Source of the DNA: Arenicola marina
Taxonomy: Eukaryota > Annelida > Polychaeta > Arenicolidae
Direction: 5' to 3'
Assembly (NCBI GenBank): GCA_964019135.1
Contig: OZ025252.1
Location: 46,536,959 to 46,600,958, forward strand
DNA length: 64,000 nucleotides
Part shown: positions 37,023 through 48,199 of the stretch, piece after piece
How positions within the stretch are numbered: position 1 is the stretch's first letter
How the letters are laid out: the number at the start of each line of letters is the position of its first letter
Notes under the pieces: generated by a model
Seen by the model: the letters and a program-made list of their open reading frames with translations, nothing else
Told to the model about the DNA's origin: nothing
Database searches by the model: none
Made by a program: the position numbers and the translations under genes

Positions 37023-38860
37023 AATATATATAGTTCACTTCATTGTCACATATGCACATAATTCATATGAAATGAAATAAGACGAATGAAATAAAAAAAA
37101 CGGTGCCGTTGATTAAATGATTGGTCCACTGTTTGACAGCATTCGCGATTTCCGGAGTTCAACAAGTTCGAGCAACATTCGGACGGAATACAGGTTATTC
37201 GTTCAGATGGTCTTGATCTGTATACGAGCGGAAGGTTTGTGTTGGCCACGCCCCAAATATCCACACCGATTAACCCGCATTCCATACACGAAGTCCATCT
37301 GGGTGAACACCCGGGGAAAACAACCATAACTTTCTAATAACTATTTTCATAGCGTGTGGGGTATCTGCCGAAGATAACGGGTGCTGTTAATGGCAGAGTG
37401 GCCCCATTCTTGCTGAACAGGATGATTTCATAACCACGAGGGTGCTACCGGAATGCTGGTTATCCCTAGTCCCATGGTTGTATGACGGGCCGACAGGGTC
37501 TGTGCGCAAGACAATGAACGGTGTTTGTATCGCGCCAACCCACCTATATTTGGAACAGTAGAATGGGGGGGGGGGGGCATGAGCCTCATTTTGACAGGGA
37601 TATCGAGAAATTGGGCAATACATGTGGTTTAAGATTGGGTTGGAGCATATCTATGGTGTTATCGCACAAATAATTCATTTGTAAAACGGAAATTCGAGAA
37701 ATGAAAATATTAGCGTGAAGTTTCAAGGAACTTTCAAAATGTATTTATATGACCACAAACTCAATTTGTGTAAAATTGTGTAACACACAGTCTATTACTG
37801 GACGATTATTGTCAGTAATCTACACCAAGTACCATGATGCTATGAATTCACCGACCAGAACGCTGATTGTCCGTTATGACGAGTGGTTAAAATACACGGT
37901 TGGGAGCATGAATCGTCATGCGTGCCTTATGATAATCTATCCAGCCGCGATCGAAAAGGGGTCTGGAAGAGGCAAATGGGGACACGCGACACTGCCATAT
38001 TGTGAACATCGATATTCACCATTGACCCCCAAATGCCGACACCGATGATCTGAAAAATCGACCTTCGAATTTAGAAAAAGTGACACTGCACACTAGACAC
38101 CAGATCACCCTTCCAAGCCCATATGGATGATGTCCCCATTTGTGAAACTAATATCGGTCATACACCATCTCATTACCGGTATTACCACGAAAATGGCGAA
38201 GTTCACACAGGCGACAATTTGGGGTAGGACAATAGGTCAGTATAGCTGATATGTTTAGCAAACAAATTAACGCTCGTTCATTGCCAATTACATAGTTGTA
38301 ACGATCATATGCTGAATGGTAAGGATAATCAGTCTAATGGTCAACATATTTTTTGCTGCAAATGTGATCGTTGGAACCCCCAGATTTGTATAATAGCAGT
38401 TGGAATACAGCATAGTGGAAATAATCCATCCAAATAATAAACAAATTTTGACGAGAAAAATCGTTTTTATTCACAACTTCAACATTGCTCATTAAAAAAG
38501 GTGAATTATACCATGAAGTGAATGCTTCTGCAATAGACAGAAGAGCGTTTCTGAAACGAAACATCTAGTTTATTTGGATCTTGTTAGGATATGTTTCAAT
38601 GTCAACTCCTTAACCAATGCATAGAAACATTTTCAATAAGCAACAACATTGAACTACGGCTATCAGATAGCTTGGTAATGCGGGCCCATTTTACCTTCCA
38701 CCCACTCTGACACTGGACTATCACTTTAAACCATATAGCCCTCTTTTGTATATAGATATTCAACATTACTTAGTTTATTAGTTTTAGCTATTAACAGTTT
38801 TATACGCCATGATGAATGAGTCATGATTTTCATCCCCGCCGCAAGCTCTCCGCATAATGC

Positions 38861-38945
38861 TTCGTGAACCGGGAATGAGGAAAATAATTCCTCGTGAACT
38901 GGGAATAAGGAAAATAATTCTTCATGAACTGGGAATGAGATCTTA
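38861..38945. repeat. 30-bp minisatellite, about 2.7 copies
   Basis: TTCGTGAACCGGGAATGAGG and variants start at 38861, 38891 and 38921. More degenerate copies (CTCGTAAACTGAGAATC, CCGTGAATTGGGAAATC) follow to about 39020. Confidence 0.8.
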
Positions 38946-40445
38946 TCCGATCGAGAATATTCCTTACTCGTAAACTGAGAATCTTGATGTTAAATAACCG
39001 TGAATTGGGAAATCGCCAATTTATATCATGTATCTGCTCCTTCCATTATATGCTGGGAGTTTTCTTTAAATTTGTTGACCTGGGAATAAAGTAATTTGTT
39101 TGGTGATTTGGGAACACGATCCCCCCCTTGCCCAAGATTACGTCCGCGAAACTGCCTGTGCCACATGTGTATGCGGAATATGTCTTCAAAATGTCTTCTT
39201 TTTATCTTGTGTACTCTTACAAACTTAATTTATGCAATGACAAGCGCCAAAATTATTTTCATCCGCAAGGCTTTAAATGTTTCTCATTTGAACAATTGCT
39301 GTATGAGCAGCTTTAATATATAGCATATACACCTGGTAAACGGACATAAGCCTAGGCAGACAAAATCTCCGGTCATCAATTGCGTCCGAGATTGTATGGA
39401 CTTATGCCTGCACCAAGACACGCCTGACCTTCAGTACTGAGAGATAGGCACGTCAGTTACACGTGCTGCGTTAATTTCCGGGACGCGTGAAGTCGATATC
39501 GACTAGTCTGGGGGCCGGGGTGTAGGGAGGGTGTCATTGGTGGGGCGGAGGGAGGGTGGGGCGGAGAGAGGGTAGGGCGGGGATGAGGTTACATGGCTAA
39601 GGTTTAGAAGAAAGCTGGGGGCGTGTACGTTGGGAGGATGTGAAGCAAGCCGTTAGGAACCCAGACCCCAGAGCCCAGACTTGGAAGTGGGGGTGGAGAA
39701 GGCGGCGTGTAGGTGACAGGGTGTGGGACCGGTGAGGGGGGAGGGCGAGGCATGTCGCCCGAGGGCAGTGCGGCAACCAGGAAGTTGCGTCACGGCTTCC
39801 CATGGCAGAACACAATGCGCCATCCGGGTATTGACACCTAGGGTGGGGAGACATCTCGGAGACGCGTCTTGAAACCGCGAGCTGTAAGCCGGCGGAGTTA
39901 GTTAAGTGACTGGATATTGAAGAAGAGGAGGTATCAAATACCTTCCTATAGGTATGGATGGCATAGCAACTACCCTGCGCGAAAAAAACTTATTGGATTC
40001 GGTACACGGATACCACCAGTAAAGTGCATCCGATGTTGGCTTCATTCAGTTCTACAGAGATGCAGCCGTTTTACTCAAAGAAATCTCTAATCTGGAGGCT
40101 TGCAGGAAGTCGATGGATATTGGTAGCAGTACTGTGGACGCGTCGCGCTCAATATAAGTGCATCGAACATTACAAACTCGCTTATTAGAGCTAAATGATA
40201 TAGAGATGATTTCAATATAGCCAAATCGTGATATTCCGATTCTAGTATCGATCCTGAAACGCCTGTTTGTTGGAACAATTATCACCATAAACCATGGAAG
40301 TCTACTAACATATAAAAAACAAGAGGAGGCGGAATCGTCTTTCAAAGCTTCCCGGCGAAACGTTTACGTTGCTGACAGACGTTGAAGTGGACCAAGCGTC
40401 CTGTCATCGGGACATCATTATTGACAACCTGGTTTGGTATCAGAC

Positions 40446-40591
40446 ATGGGATGCGCGTCATCGTCATGGAGGGACGTCCCACACGAACAGCTAAGCGGCA
40501 ATCTCTCGGCACGACAGATCCAGCTGATACGAGACACATGGGACATCATATCAGATGATCTCGAGGGAACCGGGTATCTTATATTTCGCAG
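40446..40591 (+). CDS. Globin exon 1 (N-terminal tail, helices A-B)
   Basis: Encodes MGCASSS and helices A-B (LSARQIQLIRDTW, then GYLIFR). The donor is CGCAG|GTACGG. A second GT five bases later (TACG|GTAAG) would not join exon 2 in frame with the globin fold. Confidence 0.9.
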
Positions 40592-43500
40592 GTACGGTAA
40601 GCCATTGCACAACTAATGTGCATAATAGTTTGATTTTTTAATGTCGTGAAACATGCATGGATGAATATATCTGGTCAACTAACCACCTCGTGACTCACAG
40701 ATGTTTCAAATTATGGATGGGAGCAACAATGGTGGAATTTATTCTATAACCATGGACTCAAATCGATGAGCTGTTATTTCCTGACTTAATCGGAACTAAT
40801 TCACTGGCTAGTATCTGTATCCAAAATTAACATGTCCAAGATGACATCTATGGGAGGGAGAGCGTAAGAAGTGAATATGCGGCAGAATACCCGGTACTCG
40901 CAAATATCTCATTTTGGGTGTTTTCAAATGGGTAATCTAAGCAAGGTAACACCAGATGGGTTGTTACCATGCTCACTGATTTTTTTTTAATCGTTACATG
41001 ACGCCTTTGTTTATAGTGTTGATGCGAATACACCCGCCCAGCAAACACATAACGTTTTTTTAACGTTTCAATATGGTTCCAATTACGTCATGACCGTTTT
41101 AGAAACGTTACAAAAACGTTATGTGTTTGCTGGGCGGAAACTGAAATAGTCTCAAAATAATTTAAATAATGACCAGCAAGACAGTGCTGCAGTATCTTTA
41201 TAACAAACATGTGTACAGGTAAGGTTCCTACTCCTAATTCATTCATTCCTCCGTGTCAAATGTCACAATGTAATCAGCAGAGCCCCGGCGAATGAGCTGG
41301 CCTGTTATTCTCAGGACCTCCACCTCTAGTTAAACAAAACGAGTCGAACTCACGATCTTCCGATCTCAAGTCAACCACTCTACTTCTTCGGCTAAAGGGG
41401 TGATCCCTCTAGCCGCGGCTAGTAGGAATGGTTTGACTCACTGCTAGACCCCCCCCCCCTCCCCCCTCTTTCCGAGAGGGCAGTCCTCAGACCGCTGTCC
41501 TGCCGGGCCCGTAAGTTCGAACGGCGGGGGCAAAATATTTCGCCCCGCTCCATGCTAATATCCTATTCTAGGGCGCAAAAATGGCCCCGGCCGTTTCGAA
41601 CTTACGGGCCCAGGACTACTCAGTCTCAGAACCGCCGTGGGTTCTACCTGTGCGGCCCGGGGGGGGGGGCACCATATTGTAACTGTGGTGGGGGTGTGCC
41701 GCCCGGGTCAGGTATGGCACACGGAGAGCGAGAGAAAAGAGCGCGATTTTTCGGTCCTCGAGAGAGAGTATTTTGGTGAAAAAATGGCATCCCAATTAGG
41801 CGCTGAAAGATATGCAACGTATATAGGTTTATTATTATGGCATACACAGTAGTGTACACATGGATAAGGTTTTATAAACATTGTAATCATTTCTGGTCAG
41901 TCGTATGTTTGTTATGCAAGCCATTTCAAAACTATATATACTCTCAAATGTATCCTTCTATAAAAGCAGAAATTCAATTTCAGATTTAAACATTGGACAA
42001 CACGTGCCACATTATTTCGATTTCATTCAGCGCGAACTTGGGCGCGCGCGACCATGGTTCATAAAAACATCGAAATAGACCGAAATGTGGAACTAGACGG
42101 TCAAGCAGAGGATGAGAAGGGACCAAAATGGGAGTTTTGGGACTAATTCGACCATTTTAAGACCCATCATCGCTCGCTCATTGGTTGTTCGGCCTGGCGT
42201 TCGAGGCCATATCGCCCACTGAAAGCTGTAGCCAGGCCAAATTGCTGGCTGAAAGCGCAAATTACCTCAAATTGGACCCCAAATATCGTGATGTGGTAGT
42301 CGCTCTTCTCGGACTCGTCATCGCTGAATTACGGAGCCCCCTAGCGGCGGAACTAAGCGTAATAGGCTAAAAGCGAAGGCGGATGCCATACCCAAGTCGA
42401 CATTTGCCCGTCTTTTGCAACCGGTCCCGACTCTCTAGCGTCGCTATTAAGCAAACGGCGGCCATCGCAACCCCGAAAGGGTACCGGTCCATATCGCCGT
42501 TGACTCCTAATGGGAGCGTCGGCATGGAGGGGGGGTGCACCTCTTGCGAGCGCTCTAGCGGCCAAACTAAGCGTCCTAGAGCAATTCTGAGGTAGTTTCG
42601 TGTAGCTAGCTCACATTTCGCTGTCCATTCATGCCAAATCTGGGTTCCCTAGCCCAAAATATTGACCGAGTTATGGCCTTGCCAAGTTCAAAACGCCACT
42701 TGACACGTACGCCGAATATTGATTGGCCGATTACTCGAAAATCGTTCTCTATTCGGAAAAATCTGAGCGAGTATTGCGTTTCCGCCTCTCTCTGACGAAT
42801 ACTGTCAAACAAACAGCGAATCTCTAGACCCGATATTACCGGAGTTACGCGGGAAAACCTGTTTCGTGACCTTGACCTTGCTGTGACCTTGACCTTGGAA
42901 GCGTGACCTTGACCAATATAGTTATTCGTGCCCAATTACTAATGTCACGTATCACGCCAGGTGACGGTTGTCTCACTTGTACCCTTCACGGAGAAATTGA
43001 GACCATTTTCCCGCCAAAATGCTGCCGTAGGATCCCATGTTAAACTTTGGGATTTTTTTGCAGAAGAACTATTCGGACGATTTTCAAAATTGAAACACCG
43101 TATACAAGGTACCTACGAGCCCAATACGTGAATTAACGAATGGTTAAGCGAATTTCGAAAAATTCCTGTGACCTTGACCTTGACCTTTGACCTACATGGC
43201 CCATCTACGAACTTAGCCTGACGATTGCCATTCCGCATCTTTCTGTGAATTTGGAAGTCGATATCTTTAGGCATTCGAAAGATAATGCGTCACGGGACAA
43301 ACAGACACTAACCGAACACACCGACATAAGACGAAAATGGAACATTTTCGTCTTAAAAATCACCGAAACGGATCGTTAAAAGCATGGTTCCCGGTGGGGC
43401 CGGTGAAGCGGCCCGGTGAAGCGGTCAGCTAATTGAAAATTCCAGGCGCGGGAATCACATGAATATGCGAGGCAAATATGGATCATTTCTTTCCTTGGGG

Positions 43501-46500
43501 ATGGAGAGAAATTTGAGAGAGCATTGAGAGAAAAAGCACGTTTCTGTTCCGAGGAAAGAGAGAAAACAAGCGAATAAAGGGGTCATTTGGGCGGCACATA
43601 TGTGTATAGCCAACTCCATGTAGTGGCCCCCCCCTTCCCCCCCGGGCTGTGCGGGCTCCATTGGAACGACGGGGGCCGAGGCTAACGCAGAATGCGAACA
43701 GCCAGTGCCTCCAGACATTGATAAATTGTCTGTAGCGGTGTCACGTCGCTCTGAGCGTACACGTCGCACTCCAGCGAGGTATACCTCCGGAGATTATAAA
43801 ATGTCTCCTGTTATCGTTGACGACAACGATGAACAGGAAGTTTTGAACAGAAATATTTGTTTGAATGTATAACGTGTGTATGAATGTAATAACTGTATGA
43901 CCTGAATGACTAATGGAATAATGTGATGATGTGGGTTATACCACTTATAACATTATTATGAGGTATTATTTTATTGCAGTTGCAGATGCTGCAGAATTGT
44001 CGATATTATATGTGTATGCGTGTGTAATAATTCATATCCCTAGTTTTTTTTGTGTGCGATGTAGCATTCTGTCGTTTGTCATGTCAAGGGATGACATGAT
44101 TTTAACCCCGGGGGCATTGTAACAGGCTTTAACATCATATATTATTCATCATTGGCATGCCATACATTCACTTTTCATTCTCTGACTTGGTGGCACCATA
44201 AATGTTCTCACGTCGCCATGGCCACCTCATTTAACATCATTTCGTTGGCCAATTACTTCATACTCATCGCTCATTGGTCGTTACTTGGAGGTGACATGTG
44301 ACGCGTGCTTTTGTATCATGGGTACGATCACTTGCTCGTGATCCGTCGCCGTTGGCACATCGCTTGACTGTTTATTTACCTGTCATTTCTATTACCAGGT
44401 ATGTGCCTCTCATTTTCATTTCAATTTAACTCTTACCTTCATTCACCGATGATATCAATACACAACCATAAAACCACGTATTTTCATGGTATCTTAGTTT
44501 ATATAGTTACGTTGGACAAAAGTCCTTAACTAGAATTCAGTTATATTTTGTAGCAGCGTTTTATGAACGCCTGCACTTGCTCGTGATCCATCGCCGTTGG
44601 CACATCGCTAACGGCTTGACTCTTTATTTATCTGTCATTTCTATTACCAGGTGTAATAATAAAACTACCCGAATCTACGCTTGGACTATGTTCTCTATGT
44701 CTGCCCGTCGATAACTTCAGTGACGGCAGCAACGGCTACCCAAACTGTTACAGACACATGACGTCTGAGACGGAGCCGTTTTCAAGCGAATCTCTATAAG
44801 GAAATGGATCGTGCTTCGGGCGCCTCGGGCTAAAACACGACTCTTCCATCACGGGAAACGCACCGAGCGGCCTGACTATAGACAGTCCACGGTCACCACG
44901 TAGATTGTTCCATGTCCCATCTCGCACGTCACACGTAGCAACAACATTGAACTACGGCTATCAGATAGCTTGGCAATGGGGACTTAATTGTACACTCTAT
45001 AATGCAGCATTCAATTACTAGCCATACATTGGATTGGTTGGTTATTCAGGACGCTATAACCACACTTTTGGTCATATCGCGTCAATGGGGGAAGGAAGGG
45101 GGAGTAGAGCCATGTCCCCGGGGGTAACCCCCCACTCTTTACGAAGAAAGACATGGGATCTTTAACCTGCGACCACACAGACAGGGCCAGGGCTCGAACC
45201 ACCGACCCACGTGCCGTTAGGCTCTCAGGTCACCAGAGAACTCAATGCGAGCGCTCTAGCCAACTGAGCTGTCGCGCCGGCCCCCATACATTGGAGCAAC
45301 AACCGCTGAATCTGTCATGACAACATACTAGTGATGAAGGTCCCGATCCATCCACTTGCGTAGCAATGATGTAGGAATACGCTTTTTTGCTTCTGTTTCT
45401 GGTTCGCCACGTCAGTGATTGAGCTGCCTATTTGCAACTTATTAGTCGTGCATTGACATTAACTTACGATGAGATCATACTCCAACGGGATGACAATCGA
45501 TCAGCTAAGAATTAAAAACTAAATACGATTGCACTTTTCACTGGCGGTACAAGGATGCATCAACCATTTGTTCGATCACATTACAAGTTCACTAAGAAGC
45601 CGTCGAATAACAGCCGCAGCACTTTTATAAACAACGGCACATTGGGGAACATTAAGAAAACAGTATACAAATTGGCGGTGACATAGTGCTTTGGTATTTA
45701 CTTATATTATTGGATGTCAGGATGCAATGGTTCCTAATTGTTCTCCCAATTGTTTTGCCATATCTTATGGACATACATGAGATGTGTTCTCCATATGATA
45801 ATATCTCTTGACCATGATCACAAATCAGCTAAGATTAATTGAACCAAACAGGGTTTCTCGCCAGAAGTCCATTCTTGGTTTGCGCCATGGGTATATTCCC
45901 CAACGCTCCCCAATGTTTTGATTATATTCTGGGAGGCGGCGTGATATATGTCTATTATATACGTAACAGGGATTGTGGTCGGCCAAGCGATGTCAACGAC
46001 GGTTTCAATAGTTCATCGATTTATTGCACCACAGTGCAAAACTTGGGTTTGGAAATCACAAATACACCTGCGACAAAATAATAATATGATACAGTAATTG
46101 AGTTTGTACATTCAGTGTGAGTCAATTGCAGTTAAACGTAACAATATTTAATAGAATAAAGATTTATTTATCAAATTAAGATGGCGACACTTTCAGAACA
46201 AATACAATTACACGCATACTAATACACTTAAGCAATAATATATATATATATAGTACTTTGTTATCTGCGGTGACACACCATCAACACAAAGCACAACGTC
46301 TGCAATTTGTGAATCAAAGTAGAGATCAATTCACTCTTATGGCCGTCTCTCTGACAACCTAGACAACAACAAATATTCCCGCGAAAAGCCCGCTGCGTTT
46401 CCGCAGTGCGTCAATGCGCTAAAAAAGGATTTAGTTGACCGACATTTTCCAACGACAACATTATGCGTTTACCTGACCGGTCATATATATAAAAGAAAAT

Positions 46501-48199
46501 ACTTCTCTGTCGCCCTTCCTCCATTTGGCTTTAATCGCATGTGGGTGTGACGAAATTGTATTCGTACAAGATGGCTCCAAATTGGAGGAGAGTAATTGAA
46601 CAATGCAATCCAAATATTGTGAACATTAGGAATTACAGTTAAGGTGCCATTCCCCGTATGGTTAGCACGGTGTGCCCAATACTCCTACCGTAATATTTAA
46701 TATGTAATATTCAATAGTGAAATTAATAATGATTTTTATGCATCAAATATATGGTTTATATTAAGCAAGATTTAAACAAAAGTTATTATAGCTAAACCGA
46801 AGTATGATGAACTATTTTGCAGACTATTTCAAACGGAACGAGACATCAAGGCGCTTTTCATCAATTTGATGTCGTCCGATCAGAGCGCCCCTGGTGACGA
46901 GGTGGAGCTGGACGATTACCTGGTGAAGAAACACGCCCACGTGGTAATGGAGACTCTGGGGGCGGCCGTCGAGTGTCTGGAGGACTCAGCCTTCCTCTCC
47001 AACGTCCTCGTGGCCTTGGGACAGATCCACGCTTCCTACAAAGTACAGCCGCACATACTATCGGTGAGAATTTACCACTGGGCGTTGTATTCATCTGAAC
47101 ATGATAAATATATTATTAAATATATAAGTATAAATGTGTTATTAGATATATAAGTATAAATATATTATTAGACATATCAGTATCAATATATTTTTAGGTA
47201 TATCAGTATGAATATATTATTAGATATATCAGCATAAATATAGTATTAGATAGGCCTATATCAGTATAAATATACTATTAGATATATCAATATAAATATA
47301 TTATTAGATATATCAGTATAAATATATTATTAGATATATCAGTATAGATATATTGTTAGATATATAAGTATAAAGATATTAATGAATACATGTATGTTAA
47401 TGGTCGGCGATATATGCAGTCTAACAGTTGTTGTAATACTATTACCCAAGATAATAGGCCGAACGGCTTGGACTAAGATAATGCGCCATCTTTCAAATAT
47501 TATGCTGACCAAAAGTTACATGGGTAGGTCACCTGGGCGAATCCAGATGGAATGGGGGTCCAGGGGGTCTGCCCCCCCCCTCCCCTTTTTTGAGGACGAA
47601 TGCCGTTTTCAAATTTCAATGCTAAACTTAGGCCATCAGATGCCCCCCCCCCCCCAGTTGCAAGTCTTCCGTGCCCTCCCCCCTGGTCGTCCAACAATTG
47701 GTGTTCTCCTGGTCGGAATTTTGTTTAGAGCGCCCCCCCCCCACGTCACAAGTAATCAGTGGACCCTCCTTTTTGAGGAAGAAGAAGAACGCTATAGAAG
47801 GCGTGGACCCCCCCCCCCCCCACCTTTTTTTGCAATTTCCTGGATCCGCCCCTGCGTGATATCATTTACGTGTAAACCCTTTGAGCTAGCGCATGTTCGT
47901 ACGTAATACCATTACGTGTACAGACTTACTTGTATATTACGTGCACACGCGCGTTGGGTCAATGATTACTGTAACGTCTACATCTTGACCTTGCGTGCTT
48001 CCAGCGAGTTTGGCCCTCGGTGAGGTTTGGTCTGAGCCAAGTGCTTCAAGACGATTTCACAGAAGACGTGGAGGAAACTTGGCATATGGTCTTCAACTAC
48101 ATCATTGGTAGAATGCGAGAGGGCATCCGACTTGAACTGAGCCAGACAACAGCTAGAATGCCTGGGGCCAGTCCTATACACGACGACACATCGTGGTAG
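40446..48199 (+). CDS. N-acylated globin (globin X-like), three exons, complete
   Basis: A haem-binding globin of 193 residues. Exons are 40446-40591, 46823-47063 and 48005-48199, all with GT/AG borders. Introns lie at B12.2 (phase 2, splitting Arg49) and G7.0 (phase 0, after Ser129), the two ancestral globin positions. Haem-pocket residues seen: CD1 Phe61, distal E7 His86 in VKKHAHV, and proximal F8 His118 in GQIHASYKV. The start at 40446 is chosen because it gives MGCASSS, a glycine-2 myristoylation and cysteine-3 palmitoylation signal, in a strong start context (G at -3, G at +4). Such dual-acyl N-termini mark globin X and related membrane-tethered animal globins, thought to act in redox or lipid protection instead of bulk oxygen transport. 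It has about 20 extra residues before helix A and 20 after helix H. No break is seen. Confidence 0.92.
41034..41137. mobile_element. Fold-back MITE in globin intron 1
   Basis: A 104-base element whose two ends are inverted repeats of about 35 bases (left CCGCCCAGCAAACACATAAC, right its reverse complement) with one or two mismatches and an AACGTTT-rich stem. There is no room for a gene. The family resembles the right end of the insertion at 32301 (TTTGCTGGGG). No clear target duplication is visible. Confidence 0.85.
41290..41405 (-). mobile_element. tRNA-derived SINE fragment in globin intron 1
   Basis: On the minus strand a tRNA-like head reads AGTGGTTGACTTGAGA and then GAGTTCGACTC (41341-41351), a B-box. 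It is degenerate. Confidence 0.5.
41500..41615. repeat. Imperfect inverted repeat in globin intron 1
   Basis: GGGCCCGTAAGTTCGAACGG near 41505 is mirrored by CCGTTTCGAACTTACGGGCCC near 41590, with a spacer of roughly 50 bases. The flanks also pair loosely, so it could be a small MITE. Confidence 0.6.
42000..43375. repeat. Unclassified repeat-like DNA with TGACCT arrays and hairpin
   Basis: It contains repeated TGACCTTGACC clusters (42867-42914 and 43169-43193), three variants of CTCTAGCGGC...ACTAAGCGT (about 42340, 42440 and 42550) and, at 43328-43354, a 12-bp perfect stem with a 3-base loop (arm GACGAAAATG). Animal genomes carry mobile elements with such TGACCTTGACCTT tracts, but I cannot name the class. 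There is no coding signal. Confidence 0.5.
43400..44752 (+). mobile_element. Ty3-like LTR-retrotransposon fossil, 3' end
   Basis: A broken, 5'-truncated element in globin intron 1, in sense orientation with the globin. About 43690-43873 reads as an arginine-rich polyprotein tail (RRSERTRRTPARYTSG). After a spacer, the polypurine-type tract CCCCGGGGGCAT leads into an LTR at 44118-44752, with inverted ends TGTAACA and TGTTACA. The LTR contains a diverged internal duplication of about 72 bases (44330-44400 and 44574-44652). No 5' LTR or main coding region is seen. Confidence 0.7.
45034..45283 (-). mobile_element. tRNA-derived SINE with intact target duplication
   Basis: On the minus strand it starts GGCGCGACAGCTCAGTTGGC (A-box), has a B-box-like GGTTCGAGCCC and a 3' region ending in ACCAACCAATCC. 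It is flanked on both sides by CCATACATTGGA (45022-45033 and 45284-45295), a perfect 12-base target duplication, so it is a fairly young insertion in globin intron 1. A second, 5'-truncated copy of the 3' region lies at about 54836-54895 on the plus strand. Confidence 0.85.
45296..46822. other. Remainder of globin intron 1
   Basis: AT-rich sequence without recognised elements apart from a short TA run (about 46238). It contains a repeated ATTGGGGAAC-like phrase (about 45650 and 45890). Confidence 0.5.
46823..47063 (+). CDS. Globin exon 2 (helices C-F, both haem histidines)
   Basis: The acceptor is TATTTTGCAG|ACTATT. It encodes LFQTERDIKALF, the CD loop (about four residues longer than myoglobin's), the E helix with His86 and the F helix with His118, and ends at HILS|GTGAGA. 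Confidence 0.92.
47085..47375. repeat. AT-rich 25-26-bp minisatellite in globin intron 2
   Basis: Roughly eleven copies of TATTATTAGATATATCAGTA variants, starting only about 20 bases after the exon 2 donor. Length variation here would change the spacing of the donor from downstream intron signals. Confidence 0.85.
47531..47853. mobile_element. hAT-like MITE in globin intron 2
   Basis: The left end CTGGGCGAATCCAG and right end TCCTGGATCCGCCCCTG are inverted. The interior is poly-C rich, as in the MITEs of the tandem array. The left end is degenerate and no target duplication is clear. Confidence 0.6.
48005..48199 (+). CDS. Globin exon 3 (helices G-H and C-terminal tail)
   Basis: The acceptor is GCGTGCTTCCAG|CGAGTT. 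It encodes helices G and H (VRFGLSQVL, EETWHMVFNYIIGRM) and a polar tail ending in DDTSW before TAG at 48197. No AATAAA lies close behind; the first ones are near 49465 and 49645. Confidence 0.9.
   Translation, partial: RVWPSVRFGLSQVLQDDFTEDVEETWHMVFNYIIGRMREGIRLELSQTTARMPGASPIHDDTSW

Larger units (their letters stand above)
35316..40445. other. Non-repeated DNA between the array and the globin gene
   Basis: No convincing gene. It holds an 18-base perfect hairpin AGCCGTAATTTTACGGCT (35826-35843), a tRNA-derived SINE (about 36755-36880), a TA run (36990-37030), a 30-bp minisatellite (38861-38945) and a G-rich stretch with GGTGGGGCGGAGGGAG repeats (about 39500-39590). The minus-strand frame 35296-35550 begins at the array edge and is partly encoded by an A-run; I cannot assign it. 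The region immediately upstream of the globin start (about 40300-40445) should hold its 5' UTR or promoter, but I see no clear TATA box. Confidence 0.5.

Noticed and set aside
47382-47906. Plus-strand frame of 174 codons in globin intron 2
   Set aside because: It runs through the poly-C-rich MITE (proline runs) and lies between two confirmed globin exons.
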